Shown here one piece after another: positions 30,575 to 41,684 of a DNA stretch of 64,000 bases (the first letter of the stretch is position 1; each line of letters begins with the position of its first letter). A model generated the notes under the pieces. The model saw only the letters and a list, made by a program, of their open reading frames with translations. It searched no databases and was not told the DNA's origin. The stretch covers positions 40,723,361 to 40,787,360 of the forward strand of contig OX031064.1 of NCBI GenBank assembly GCA_943736015.1, in the 5' to 3' direction. A program made the translations under genes and the position numbers. Origin of the DNA: Tridacna crocea. Taxonomy: Eukaryota; Mollusca; Bivalvia; Cardiida; Cardiidae.

Positions 30575-32614
30575 TTGTCTTTTACCTCAAATTCCTGTGG
30601 GAGGTCGTCTCAAGTATTTTCTGTCAACTTGGAAAAGAATAACAGCAGACCAGTGGGTTCTGTTAATAATAAAAGAGGGTTACAAAATGGAGTTCATTCA
30701 AAAAACCCCTTACTCAGGTATTCGAAACACAAACGTAAAGAAATCAGAGGCTACTATTATTCAAGAGAAATAGATACTCTTTTGGCAAAAGATGCTATAG
30801 AAAAAGTACCTATGGCAGAAATTCATCAAGGTTTCTACAGTACCTTATTTCTAGTCCCAAAGAAAAATGGACAAACCAGACCAGTGATCAATTTGAGACC
30901 ACTCAACCAATTCCTAAGCAAAAAACATTTCAAGATGGACACTCTTCAAAAGGTTATAAACTTAGTAAGGCCAAGCGATTGGGCAGTATCAATAGATTTA
31001 AGCGATGCCTATCTTCACATCCCAATATACCCCAGTCACAGAAAATACCTGAGATTTTGTTTTCAAGGTCAGTGTTTCCAATGGAAAGTAATGTGTTTTG
31101 GACCAACTGTTGCACCACGAGTATTCACCAAACTAGTATCAGTGGTAGCAGCATTTCTAAGAACAAGGGACATAAGACTAGCTGTATACCTAGACGACTG
31201 GTTAAATTTGAACCAACTAAAGAGTCTACTGTTAAATCATTTAGATCAAACTCTAAACCTTTTGATATCTTTAGGATTTATAATTAATTTAGAGAAATCA
31301 AGTCTGATTCCACAACAAGTTTTTGTTTATCTGGGAGCTTGGTTCAATCTCAAACAAGCAGTAGTACGTCCTACTTTTGAAAGATTAGAAAAACTTCAAT
31401 TGACCATAATGAATTTGTTAAATGGACAAACAAAAGCAAGAGATTTCCTTGTTCTTTTGGGCATCATGGCCTCTTGCATAGAATTGATCCCAAATGTTCG
31501 TCTATACATGAGACCAATTCAATTGCATCTGTTGTGTTTCTGGAAACCTTCAAAGCATCCACTGAATATGGCTATACCATTAACAGCACATGTGAAATCA
31601 CATCTGGCTTGGTGGAAAAATACAGCCAACATTTTGAAGGGTCGATCACTTCAGCAATCTGTGGCAGAAATAACCCTCACAACAGATGCTTCGAAAGTCA
31701 TGTATGGCGGGCATTTAGAGAGCGATTATGTGCAGGGAACATGGTCTCAGAAGGAATCGAAACTGCATATCAATTTGTTGGAAATGAAAGCAGTCCATCT
31801 AAGTCTTCAACATTTCTTACCAAAACTTCAGCGGAAATCAGTACTGGTAAGGACAGACAATACCACAGTGGTACAATATATCAACAAACAAGGGGGTACA
31901 AAATCAGGGAACCTTTGTATTGCTGCATGGAATCTATGGCAATTTGCACTTCACAACAGCATATTATTGAAAGCTGTACATATACCAGGTGTGCACAACT
32001 GTCTTGCAGATGTTTTGAGTCGTCAGAAGATCAGGGCAACAGAATGGACACTAAGCCATTCTGTAGTTCAAATGATTTTTCAAAAATGGGGCACACCAAT
32101 GATGGATTTGTTTGCATCTCAAATGAATCATCAGACCCCAGTCTTTTGCTCATGGTTTCCATGCAGTCAAGCTTTTGCAATAGATGCTCTCAGTATTTCT
32201 TGGGAGAACATGTTTGCCTATGCCTTCCCTCCAATATGCCTAATTCCAAAACTCCTGAAACATATACGGCAGTACCTTTGTCAGATTATTCTTATAACCC
32301 CTCTTTGGCAGAGGAGACACTGGTTTACAGATCTTCTGGAACTAGCAGTAGCAATTCCCTTGAAATTACCAATAGTTCCAAATCTTCTGACGCAAGCAAA
32401 GGGTCAAGTTTGGCATCCGAATCCGGAGATGTTCAGTCTAACAGCCTGGCTGTTATCGAACGACGTTTCAAAACGATTGGATTTTCTAAAAAATCTCGAG
32501 AATTACTCATGGCTGCCTGGCGAACAGGAACCCAAAAGGATTATACCAGTAAATTCAAGTTGTACAATAGCTGGTGTCTGTCAAGGAAAATTGATCCCTA
32601 TTGTGCAACTGTAA
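30575..32614 (+). CDS. DIRS-type reverse transcriptase-RNase H
   Basis: 679 residues without a stop. It copies element RNA into cDNA. The fingers motif SIDLSDAYLHIPI carries D141, and the catalytic box reads LAVYLDDWL with D207/D208. GFIINLEKS and YLGAWFN follow. RNase H occupies about 365-490 with TTDAS, LLEMKAV, RTDNTT and CLADVLSR supplying the acidic residues. A conserved post-RNase H region runs to the end. The frame equals that of gag; only the TGA at 30554-30556 separates them. The 3' end overlaps the start of the recombinase in another frame, the usual DIRS arrangement. It is the best-preserved frame of the element. Confidence 0.95.
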   Translation: MSFTSNSCGRSSQVFSVNLEKNNSRPVGSVNNKRGLQNGVHSKNPLLRYSKHKRKEIRGYYYSREIDTLLAKDAIEKVPMAEIHQGFYSTLFLVPKKNGQTRPVINLRPLNQFLSKKHFKMDTLQKVINLVRPSDWAVSIDLSDAYLHIPIYPSHRKYLRFCFQGQCFQWKVMCFGPTVAPRVFTKLVSVVAAFLRTRDIRLAVYLDDWLNLNQLKSLLLNHLDQTLNLLISLGFIINLEKSSLIPQQVFVYLGAWFNLKQAVVRPTFERLEKLQLTIMNLLNGQTKARDFLVLLGIMASCIELIPNVRLYMRPIQLHLLCFWKPSKHPLNMAIPLTAHVKSHLAWWKNTANILKGRSLQQSVAEITLTTDASKVMYGGHLESDYVQGTWSQKESKLHINLLEMKAVHLSLQHFLPKLQRKSVLVRTDNTTVVQYINKQGGTKSGNLCIAAWNLWQFALHNSILLKAVHIPGVHNCLADVLSRQKIRATEWTLSHSVVQMIFQKWGTPMMDLFASQMNHQTPVFCSWFPCSQAFAIDALSISWENMFAYAFPPICLIPKLLKHIRQYLCQIILITPLWQRRHWFTDLLELAVAIPLKLPIVPNLLTQAKGQVWHPNPEMFSLTAWLLSNDVSKRLDFLKNLENYSWLPGEQEPKRIIPVNSSCTIAGVCQGKLIPIVQL

Positions 32615-33435
32615 TACAGATTGCAGATTTCGTTGCCCACTTATATCAGAAGGGTCTTCAATATAGTACTATCAACGGGTACAGATCAATGCTTTCTGCC
32701 GTTTTGCCTTGCATAGATGGTCATAAAGTAGGACAACATCCTCATCTTATTCAGCTATTAAAAGGTGTGTTTAACTCCAGACCTCCACAAGTCAAGTTAG
32801 TTCCAGAATAGAGTTTACTTGATGTTCTGGATGCTCTTCAGAAAAAACCTTTTGAACCTTTGCCTAAAGTTCCTTTAAAAATGTTGACATTAAAAACAGT
32901 TTTTATCATAGCTATCACTTCTTTCAGGAGATGCAGTGACCTGCAGTCATTCAGGATAGGTCCCGATACTGTAAATATTCAAAGTAAAGGAGTTACTTTT
33001 ATTCGACATGGTTTAGCGAAGCAAGACAGGCAGTCTCATCGCAAGGCCACAGTGTTTATTCCAGCTTTTCCTGAAAACAAGAAATTAGACCCAAAAAGAT
33101 GTCTTTATTACTACCTCAAAGCAACTGAACGTTTTCGAGGTTCACCATATGGAAAAGATGAGACTAAAGTGTTTCTTAGTTACATTGAACCACACAAACC
33201 TGTATCAGCTCAGACTATTTCAAATTGGATAGTAGAAACTTTAAAATTAACATTGAAGGATAAAAATTTGAAAGTTAAAGCACACAGCACCAGAGCTATG
33301 GGCCCATCATTGGCTCTCTTCAGAGGAGCTTCTGTAGAATCAATCCTTAACTCGGCAGATTGGTCGTCTGAATCTACTTTCATTAGATCATATCTTCGAG
33401 ACATGAACTGCAATGTTTTGAAGTCAAAACATTGA
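32400..33435 (+). pseudogene. DIRS tyrosine recombinase, one nonsense codon
   Basis: In place of a DDE integrase, DIRS elements use a lambda-type recombinase to insert a circular intermediate. The N-terminal core-binding domain is read from about 32452 (FSKKSRELLMAAWRTGTQKD). A TAG at 32809-32811 interrupts it, and the same frame resumes and is open to 33435. Counting from 32860, the catalytic residues are R24 (RRCSDL), H142 and R145 (AHSTRAMG), W168 and the nucleophile Y178 (FIRSYLRD), all present. It overlaps the end of the RT-RNase H frame. The single stop would inactivate this copy unless suppressed. Confidence 0.88.
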
Positions 33436-33709
33436 TGAGCCTTTCAGCGAGTCGCATTTGTATAGTTCTGCATTTTTGTCTTCCACAAAGGAGTGGAAAG
33501 TGTTTTAAATTTTGTAAATAGAAAACTGTATATAGCCAGTTTGGATCAGTTGCATTTACTATTGATTGTAGTTGCAATTGCATTTCTCCATACTGCTCCA
33601 TTAGAAGATGGAACTTTAATATCATGGATTTCATGTTTTGGTATACATGATCTTGACAGTTACTGAAACCTCAAAGCACCGCCTTTTTGGTAAGTACTGC
33701 TTTGAAATC

Positions 33710-33811
33710 AATCCTATCTGTAAGATTAATTTGGTAAGATAACCGAGTGAAATAAAATTATAAATTTTTCTTCAAATTTGAATTTTATGAATAAGGTTAT
33801 CTTACCAAATT
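33710..33811 (-). repeat. Internal complementary region and hairpin of DIRS element
   Basis: 33710-33757 is the reverse complement of 28897-28944 with one mismatch. Within it AATTTGGTAAGATAACC pairs perfectly with GGTTATCTTACCAAATT at about 33795-33811, a 17-bp stem around an AT-rich loop. Confidence 0.75.
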
Positions 33812-33874
33812 ACACATTACCCATCGCCATTCCCTATGGGTTTCAGAAGGAGGCTCTCCTCGCTTCAGTAAAAC

Positions 33875-33933
33875 TGATTCATGGCGGGTATGCATGAGTG
33901 ATCTTGATCACGAGACGCTTGCTTTGTTTTTGC
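33875..33933 (-). repeat. Right inverted repeat of DIRS element
   Basis: Perfect 59-bp complement of 28981-29039. Confidence 0.92.
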
Positions 33934-34006
33934 CAGCGAAGCCATGAGAGGCTCCCATTATCTGTTTTAGGAAATTGATTTAATCTCTTGGTGAGGGAAG
34001 CGTTGA

Positions 34007-35057
34007 CTATTTCTGGTGCCTGTAATACTCATTAAGTCTTCTCCGCAATCTTTCTAGACCACTCTTGATATTTCTGCAACTAGCAGATTGGATTCTAATC
34101 GCATGCAGTCTTGATTCCGGACCCAAGTACTTTAGCAGCAGATCAAACTTCTCTCTTGGAGTAACAGTCAACTCTCTGAGAGCATACTGAAAATTTGTTT
34201 TCCATGATAGATAATTTTCTGGCCTATCACTGAATACCACAAAACGGTGCTAAAGGAGATCTTTCTTCAGGAGAAAGTTGGTCAGTTCTTCATGCTGTCG
34301 AGGAACTTGTGTCGATAGAAGTGGTGCTGTAAAGGTATTATTGTTGTTTATGTCTTAATGTAATTGGGACATGTTTTCAAAGTCCAGTCTTTCCTTAACA
34401 GAATGGGGAATCTGTGTATAATTGAATTTTACCGGTTTGGGAAAGTCCAAGTGATTACTTGTCTTTACTTCATTTCTGTTCTCCAAAGGTTCATTTATCT
34501 TAACATTATTGTCAATAAAACTACATTCTGGGTCGCTATTCAGTTCTTGTTCACAAGTTTTCAATTGCTTCAGTTTTCAACCTTTGCTTTGATAATACAG
34601 AACTCAGAGAACCTGACCTTGAGGATGCTCTTTCAAATTTGGCAGATCTCAGTTCCACAAACTCGTCTTCAATCTCTTGAATAATGGAGTACACCTTGAC
34701 CTTAACAGTATTTGCCATCATCTGATGTGCCGCCTTTTCATTTTCTGCTTGTATAGTCCTAGACTGACTTAAAAACTTTGTAAGATGGATAGAAAGTTCT
34801 GTGTATTGTTCATATAATGTGTTGATAGTTGCTTTACACACCTCTAAATCATTTTTCTGACGATTATTTTCAATTTTTGAATAGGCATCATCAATCTCTT
34901 TACTGATTCGCATCAGCGAAATAAAATCTCTGTGTAGCCTTTCTTCAAATTGTTCTTGGCCCTTAGCCGTAAGTTCACGAACTCTTTTCCGTCCATCTTG
35001 TGTTTCCTGGCTCTCCAAAGCCGTAAGCGCAGATTCAGAGTCTTTTTGTAAGGCCAT
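34007..35057 (-). pseudogene. BEL/Pao gag (broken)
   Basis: The start ATG at 35057 is 20 bases downstream of the 5' LTR. 35057-34551 is open (168 aa), alpha-helical and charged, a coiled-coil-like region. The reading then shifts frame near 34560. The second frame (34564-34007) carries a TAA at 34355-34357 and a TAG near 34252, and includes FVVFSDRPENYLSWKTNFQYAL, a motif of the DUF1759-type gag domain of BEL/Pao elements. The C-terminal part of gag is lost at the DIRS junction. Confidence 0.85.
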
Positions 35058-35076
35058 TGTCCATCAGTCTTTTTAC

Positions 35077-35335
35077 TGTGATGCCCTTACAGAGGAACAC
35101 GCAACATCTCTTGGAATCAGTTTAATACCAATATGCATGAAACATGCTGTGGTAAAAAGACTGGTGATGGCTCTGGCCACAAAGAAGGACATCAACATTT
35201 CTAAGATCTTGACAGGCAAATATCCATCAACATGGCGTCTTCAAGAAAAGCACATGCGTCAAGGGAGATCACTCCCTCAGAAAAATCAGAAATTAATGCA
35301 ACCAACAGCAGAAGGGAAGCAACTGCGACAAGACA
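35077..35335 (-). repeat. BEL/Pao 5' LTR
   Basis: 259 bp, TG...CA on the minus strand, 97% identical to 26923-27181. CAATA follows at 35336-35340. As the 5' LTR it should contain the promoter of the element. The primer-binding site would lie at about 35060-35076. Confidence 0.93.
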
Positions 35336-35340
35336 CAATA

Positions 35341-35590
35341 ATACAAAAACAAAATATGAAGACTGGTCCGAGTTCTCTATATTTCTCAATGATTGGGCCC
35401 AATCTTCTCCAAAAAAGGGATAGGAACACTGCTAAAATCAGCTAATAATAGCAATAGCAGAACACGGTAATAATCACAGTAATAATCGTAACGTTCTGCA
35501 AAACAGTATGTGCGATTAGGATTACTATAACATTTAAGAATAATTAGTTCAATTAGGTTATTTTACTGATACAAACAATATAATATAACT
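35341..35590. other. Non-coding spacer
   Basis: An (ATAATAGC) simple-sequence patch near 35440-35485. Nothing else is recognised. Confidence 0.4.
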
Positions 35591-35700
35591 TGGGCCGAAT
35601 CTTCTCACCCTCGGGGCTGAATCTTCTCACCTGCTGGGCCGAATCTTCTCAAAAATCACTGGAAGGCCCTGGGCCGAATCTTCTTGGGTCGGAATCTTCT
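35591..35700 (+). repeat. GGGCCGAATCTTCTCA minisatellite
   Basis: Five to six degenerate copies of GGGCCGAATCTTCTCAC. In design it resembles the array termini at 5206, 7180 and 44970, but no inverted partner was found within the window. Confidence 0.75.
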
Positions 35701-35701
35701 G

Positions 35702-37576
35702 ACATCCATTGTGATTGCCCTATGTCTGGCGTCCGTCGTCCGTCAACAATTTCTTAAACATCTTCTTCTCCTAAACCACTGGGCCAGTCTTCATGAAACT
35801 TGGCAGGAATCATTCCTTGAGTGAAGCTCTACCAAAATTGTTCAAAGAATTTAATTCCACCCCATAACTGGTTGCCATGGCAACAAAAAGAGAAAAAAAA
35901 AATCTTTGAAAATCTTCTTCTCTGAAACTAGAAGGCATAGAGCTTTGATATTTGGTATGTAGTATCTCCTAATGGACCTCTACCAAGTTTGTTCAAATTA
36001 TGTCCCTAGGGTCAAAACTGGTCCCACCAAGGGGGATATCAAGTTTGAGCATAGGAACAAAGAAGGAAAACTTTAAAAAATGTTCTCCTCTGAAACTTGA
36101 AGGCGTAGAGCTTTGATATTTGGTATGTGGCATCTCCTAGTGGACGTCTACCAAGTTTGTTCAAATTATGCCCCTGGGATCAAAACTGGCCCCACCCGAG
36201 GGTCACAAGTTTGAGCATAGGAACAAAGAAAGAAAATTTTAAAAATCTTCTCCTCTGAAACTTGAAGGCGTAGAGCTTTGATATTTAGTATGTGGCATCT
36301 CCTAGTGGACCTCTACCAAGTTTGTTCAAATTATAACCCTTGGGTCAAAACTGGCCCCACCCCAGGGGTCACAAGTTTGAGCATAGGAACAAAGAAGGAA
36401 AACTTTAAAATTCTTATGCTCTAAAACTAGAAGGCCTAGGGCTATGATATTTGGCATGTAGCAATTCCTAGTGAAATTTGAAGGAGTAGAGCTTTGATAT
36501 TTGGTATGTGGCATCTCATAGTGGACCTCTACCAAGTTTGTTCAAATTATGCCCCTGGGGTCAGAACTGGCCCCACCCCAGGGGTCACAAATTTGAGCAT
36601 AGGAACAAAGAAGGAAAACTTTAAAATTCTTTTCCTCAGAAACTGGAAAGCGTAGAGCTTTGATATTTGGTCTGTTCCATCTCCTAGTGGACCTCTACCT
36701 AATTTGTACAAATTATGTCCCTTGGGTCAAAACTGGCCCCACCCTGGGGGTCTATAGTTTGAGCATAGGAACTAGGAAGTAAAACTTTAAAATTCTTCTC
36801 CTCTAAAGCTAGATGGCGTAGAGCTTTGTTATTTGGTATGTGGCATCTCCTTGTGGACCTCTAGCAAATTTTTTTAAATCATGCCCTCGGGGTCAAAACT
36901 GGCCCCGCCCCGGGGGTCACAAGTTCGAACATAGGAACAAAGAGAGAAAATTTTAAAATTCTTATTCTCTAAAACTAGAAGGCATAGGGCTATGATATTT
37001 GGCATGTAGCAATTCCTAGTGGACCTCTACAAGTTCATATTATGCCCTTGGGGTCAAAACTGGCCCTGCCCCGGAGGGCCACAGGTTCGAACATAGCAAC
37101 AAAGAAGGAAAACTTTAGAAATCTTCTTCTCTGAAACTTGAAGGTGCAGAGCTTTGATATTTGGTATGCAGAATCTTCTAGTGGACCTCTACCAAGTTTG
37201 GTCATTAATGTCCCTGGCATCAAAACTGGCCATGCCCCGGAGGTCACAGGTTGGAACATAGGAACAAAGAAGGAAAATTTCACATTTCTTTTTCTCTTAA
37301 ACGTGAAGGTGTATAGCTTTGATATTTGGTATGTAGCATCTTTGAGTGGACCTCTACCAAGTTTGTTCCAAGGATGCTGCTTTGGTTAAAACTGACCCAG
37401 CCCTGGGGACCACAAGTTCGAACATAGGACAAAGACGGAAAATTTAAAATTCTTCTTTGAAACGTAGCAGGGATGTTTCTTGGGTGAAGCTTTACCAAAG
37501 TTGTTCAAAGAATTGAATTTCACTCATAAGCTATCGTCTAAGGTGAGCGTTCCAGGGCCAATGGCCCTCTTGTTTT
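35702..37576 (+). mobile_element. Pearl-like element, 5' end missing
   Basis: It enters at TGATTGCCCTATGTCTGGCG without the TTTTTAGCTC start. About ten units of about 165 bp follow (GAGCTTTGATATTTGGTATG ... CAAAACTGGCCCCACC), ending CTAAGGTGAGCGTTCCAGGG and GGCCCTCTTGTTT. The left part is replaced by, or abuts, the minisatellite at 35591. Confidence 0.75.
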
Positions 37577-38249
37577 ATGTATTTCTTCCCCCCAACCCAT
37601 GTATGGTACGTCCATTTTTCCGCTTTCTCTCTATTGCCCACAATGCTATGCTCGGTCAGACCACCTTTTTGTTTTACTGCAAAAATAAATCTTTACACTT
37701 TTCTTTATCTTACTCCCTATATTATTTGTATTGTATCCCCATATTGTATTGTATAATATTTGGGTGTAATTATAAAGGGATATTATGTAGTGTTATGTTA
37801 CTCAATGCTCACAATCAGGGCTCCGGAAATTTTTCGATCTGAATCGGTCCAGGCCGGCCCCTTCCTCTCCTCCAATACTATTGTACCCCTACTCGGTACC
37901 CAGAGGCATATTAAATAAAGTCTATTTTTATGTCTCTGACCTACCCCACCCCCGATCGTTGCCTGGTTTAAATGTCCTATTATATATCAATTTCTGTTGC
38001 AGGTTCCTCTTTCTTGTGATGGATTTTTGTTCAAGCTTACATGGTTGAGAATGACATATGGAGACGAATATTGAATAGTAAAGCATAGTTGACAGTCGTA
38101 CCTTGTTTACGCATGGCATCCTACACTTCCGGTTATGTATAAAATTGCACTTCCGGCAATGTAGTAGAAGGTGCCCATCGACATCGATTTGACAATTAAA
38201 ATTATTCATTCATTCAACGTTTTTCTTTTGTCAATTTTTATACATTCAA
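37577..38249. other. Non-coding; no supported gene
   Basis: A CAGGGCTCCGG motif at about 37816 could be a hAT-type end, but a partner was not found. A 93-codon minus-strand frame (38209-37928) has no recognisable features. Confidence 0.35.
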
Positions 38250-39057
38250 CAGGGTTCGAATTTCATTTTTTTATCCACTTGCAAATTTTAGCAAGTAGCT
38301 TTTATTTCCACTTGCAAAATTAAAACTTGACTCGCATTTTTTTTTAAGCTCAGCTTGCTTACTAATTGTAAAGATTGAATGGCCAGTACAAACTCTTTAA
38401 TTCTAAATCTATTACGTAAAGCGTCAACCGTTACAGCAACCAAACAAAAAGAATGTTAATTGACATTAAAACCCTCATTTAACAATCAATTCAAGTCCAG
38501 TTGAATTTCTGTTCTAATGCCATGTTAACTTTCTATAAAACTTACAATGGTGGACAATTTTGTAAGTGAAATATGGACATGTCACATCTGAGTATCTGCG
38601 TGTCCGGTAACTGGTTTAGTGAGTCCACCACATCCGACTTGCTTATTGTAGCTATTTATGCATAATAAATTATCTTTTCATGAAAGATTGACAAATGTTT
38701 TTGTTTCATATGATTTAATTTGCCTACCAGTTTTTTCGTATAAAAAACGCAAAACCTTAGTATTGGCTGTGAGTGCATGAAACTCGGATAACGAACGACA
38801 ACTTGGAGGCTTCAATGGCGACATGTAAGAAATATCAACAGTCGTCAAAGGGTATTCTCAGTGCGATATGACCGATGTTTATACAGAACGGAAAGAATTA
38901 CCCTTTTTTTGTATTCACATATGAAATATAGTACATTCTGTAACTGTTCTTCAATAATTTGCACTTGCATTTTTTTGCAAGTGCTTGAAATTTCAACTTG
39001 CATTTTCAAATTCTGGCTTGCATTTTGCGCGTAAATATGCGGGAATTTCGAACCGTG
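38250..39057. mobile_element. Non-autonomous hAT-like element
   Basis: Ends CAGGGTTCGAA and (complement) CACGGTTCGAA. Internally both ends carry repeated CACTTGCAAA / TTTGCAAGTG motifs. The flanking octamers ACATTCAA and AATTCCAA agree at only five of eight positions, so the duplication is eroded or absent. Confidence 0.5.
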
Positions 39058-39272
39058 AATTCCAATAGCGCTGTGTTGCAGTTGGCCAGTGCTTGATCAC
39101 AATCATAATTCAATTGCAGTGTTCGCCCCTGTGCCACGTCGTGGCCCAACACATCCGTCTTCAACAGGGGATTTTTTTTTTCTCATTTTATTTATTAATT
39201 TATTAAATCCGGATTAAATTCTCACAATGAAATATACATAAATGTTACCATATAGCAAAGTCCAGATTAAAC

Positions 39273-41631
39273 TTATAAAAGTTTGTTCTGGCCTTTTGTG
39301 TTTTTGAAAATGTGACGACCTGCATTCATTCTAGTACGCCAAGCGGGAAATGTTGGCAACAGGTCAAATTCAGGAAGTGCAGGTCCATTGATAGAAATTC
39401 GCATCAATTTGTCCAACATTTCGACACTCATACTACATCGCAGTCGTGTCTTAATCAGGTTCTGCTTTGAAAACCCACGTTCACACTCTACAGAATTGAC
39501 AGGCAGTATTCTGCAGATAGCTAAAAGCTTTGTCATGTTAGGAAATTCCCTTTGAAAATGTTCTGCTGCAAGCATTTCCTGGGCGAGGGAAGACATTGTC
39601 ATCCTTTCCTGCTTTTCAGTGGCTGGTGTTCTTTCGCATTTTGCGAACATGTGATTCTTGAACAGTGACCATTCTTGTTTTGTGCCATCAGCACACACAG
39701 GGGGTGTGTCAGGTCCTCTTTTCTCACTGAAATGCTCCAACAGAACATTCATTTTGTCAGAGCCAAATTTGGCCTTTTCTTCAACTCACTTGGGGAATGT
39801 TTCTGGGTTATAGATAGAAAGAGGATCCCAGATTTCTAGCCGAGGAAACTGACTCTGTATGCTGTCTTTGAGAATACGTGAGAATTCAGACACAATTACA
39901 GGTAGCCTAGCATCCCTGGGATAGCATTTTATTTCAAAATTGTGAAATGTCTGCGCATTTCTGTAACTTTCTAAGAATTCACCTAAATTTTTACCATAGG
40001 TTGGCTCTTCAACCAAATATTGTTGCTGAATAGAATCGCACACAGCAACTAGAGTTTCGTGCAGGTCACAATAATGTAAATTCCATTCTTGGAATTTACG
40101 TAATACCTGAGCAATATCACTCATTGTATCACTAAAAAAGTGAGTTCAAAATAAAAAATTTGTAGGATGACATGGCACAGTAAAGTGATTCAGCCATCTG
40201 ATCGTCATTGCTATCGCTCTGTAGAGATTTTAACAGAGATTTAAGTGATCTGCGGATATTAGTCACACAATTTGCAAAGCTAAGCCATGCACCTGATTTG
40301 ATGGATGCCTAAAGGTTTAATCTTTGGGTCATCCAAAACTTCCTGCCAGACTCTTAAGTGCTCAAGTCTTTTACTGGATCGACTAAAATATGCATGTATT
40401 GAATGCAATGCTCCTTCATAGTAATTCACTTCTTTCACTGATTTTGCAGCATCAAGGCTCGATAAAACAAGTTTATGAGCTACGCAGTGCATTGACAGCA
40501 TGTAAGGGTTTTGTTCTTTCAGTCGATTGGCAACACCATTGTGTTTACCCGTCATAACAGCAGCACCATCGGAACCAAACCCATAAACTGTGGAAATATC
40601 TATGTCACAGGCTCTAAAGTAGCTTATTAATGAATTATAAACGACACTTGAGTCTGCAGATGCCAACTTAATCAAAGTCAAATATTTGGTTTGCATGGAG
40701 CCATTATCAATGTAATTGATAAATACTATCATGTGATTTTCTAGGTCTAGATCAGTGCTTTCATCCACCTTTAGCCCCAGCGCCGGGCTATTCCTTAATT
40801 TCACCAAGAGTGTCTCATCAAGATGATCAGAAATCAGACTTATAAATTCAGTGCAAGCACTGTCTTCTTGATAGAGGTTTTTCGTTAAGCACGTGTCGTT
40901 ACATGATTGCAGTTGACAGAGCTCTGAGTACATAGATATTGGCAAGTTCGTTTTAGCAACGGTATATGCCGTTCTAATAAGCCTGCATACAGCAGCTCAT
41001 ATTTTGTCGAATTCTTTTACTATGCAATCTGATACCCATGGTATTTTTTTCGACTGAGTTTCTGTGTCAAGCTGTACAGAATTTACATGCCCGCTACTGC
41101 TCTTGTGCTCATGTAATGTAGAGATACGAAAATTCTTTGAGCCAGACAGTGAGAATTTTGACTTGCTTTTGTGCAAAATACACAGAGAACAGAACATTGC
41201 GTCATTTTCAAACTTGAGCCACTTAAACTCGTCAGACCAAGATTTTTTAAATGACTTTTAGCTGAAATATCTTCAGTCTTTGCCTGCTTTGTATTTTGTT
41301 CCGAGGAATTGCCATCACTAAGCTTTCTTTTCTTAGCTTTCGTTTTTAATTCATGGTTCTGTTTGCTGGTTTTTAGGACAGAAAAAACATTTTTTGTAGA
41401 TGCATCCGCATCATCAATTGGTTGCCCAGGCCAGTTGAATTTGTCATTAACTGTAGTAACATGACTAATTTTTGAGTTGGTAGTACAACTCTGCGACTCT
41501 GTCGGGTCCCCAGTCCGACTTTTTGAGCCATCCAGTTGCCCAGGCTGGATTTGTTTGTCAAGATGACTAGGGTTGCCAAGCCTGTCATTTGACTTTTTGA
41601 ACATCGCAAGGATATTCTGTTGTAGAGCCAT
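39273..41631 (-). pseudogene. hAT-superfamily transposase, ZNF862-like group, decayed
   Basis: The start is taken at 41631 (MALQQNILAMFKK). A lysine-rich linker leads to a TTF/BED-like zinc finger (MFCSLCILH ... HEHKSSSGH, about 41197-41085). The catalytic domain follows: ALGLKVDESTDLDLE, GFGSDGAAVMTGKHNG and SMHCVAHKLVLSSLD (40945-40280). The C-terminal dimerisation region has ILPVNSVECERGFS and KTRLRCSMSVEMLDKLM (about 39560-39380). Damage: frame changes near 41245, 40290 and in a T-run near 40138; TGA stops at 40997-40999 and 39786-39788. The family mobilises DNA by cut and paste. This copy is inactive. A possible 3' terminus is CAGTGTTCGCCCCTG at 39117. A 5' terminus was not found. Confidence 0.88.
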
Positions 41632-41684
41632 TTCGATTTCATTCGAACAGCAATAGACAGCCATACACATCTCGTTTCACACAG

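Larger units (their letters stand above)
28895..33935 (+). mobile_element. DIRS-type (tyrosine recombinase) retrotransposon
   Basis: It contains, in order on the plus strand, a gag-like frame, a DIRS-family RT-RNase H and a tyrosine recombinase, which replaces the integrase of LTR elements. A 59-bp perfect inverted repeat lies at 28981-29039 and 33875-33933. A second inverted pair of 48 bp (one mismatch) lies at 28897-28944 and 33710-33757, the latter in permuted order relative to the first, as expected of the internal complementary region of DIRS1-like elements. No flanking target duplication, also usual for this group. The outer borders are uncertain by tens of bases. Confidence 0.85.
26923..35335 (-). 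mobile_element. BEL/Pao LTR retrotransposon, internally deleted and carrying a DIRS insertion
   Basis: Boundaries are set by two 259-bp LTRs and the 5-bp duplication CAATA. On the minus strand the order is LTR, gag (35057-34007), then directly the integrase region (about 28894-27333), LTR. Protease, reverse transcriptase and RNase H, normally between gag and integrase, are absent, and a DIRS-type element of about 5 kb stands in their place. The remaining BEL coding frames carry stops and shifts, so this copy is dead. LTR divergence of about 3% indicates a moderately recent insertion. Confidence 0.92.

Noticed and set aside
31474-32400. N-terminal 300 codons of a 445-codon ORF on the plus strand
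   Set aside because: This part overlaps the RT-RNase H frame and has no domain. Only the end, from about 32400, is the recombinase.
26983-35445. Two nearly identical plus-strand ORFs (26983-27312 and 35137-35445) suggesting a duplicated gene
   Set aside because: Both lie in the two LTRs of the BEL/Pao element and are antisense to it. The similarity is LTR identity.
36326-37498. Minus-strand ORFs with repeated VEVHYEMPHTKYQS-like peptides
   Set aside because: They are translations of the 165-bp pearl-like core and occur again at 54051-54284.
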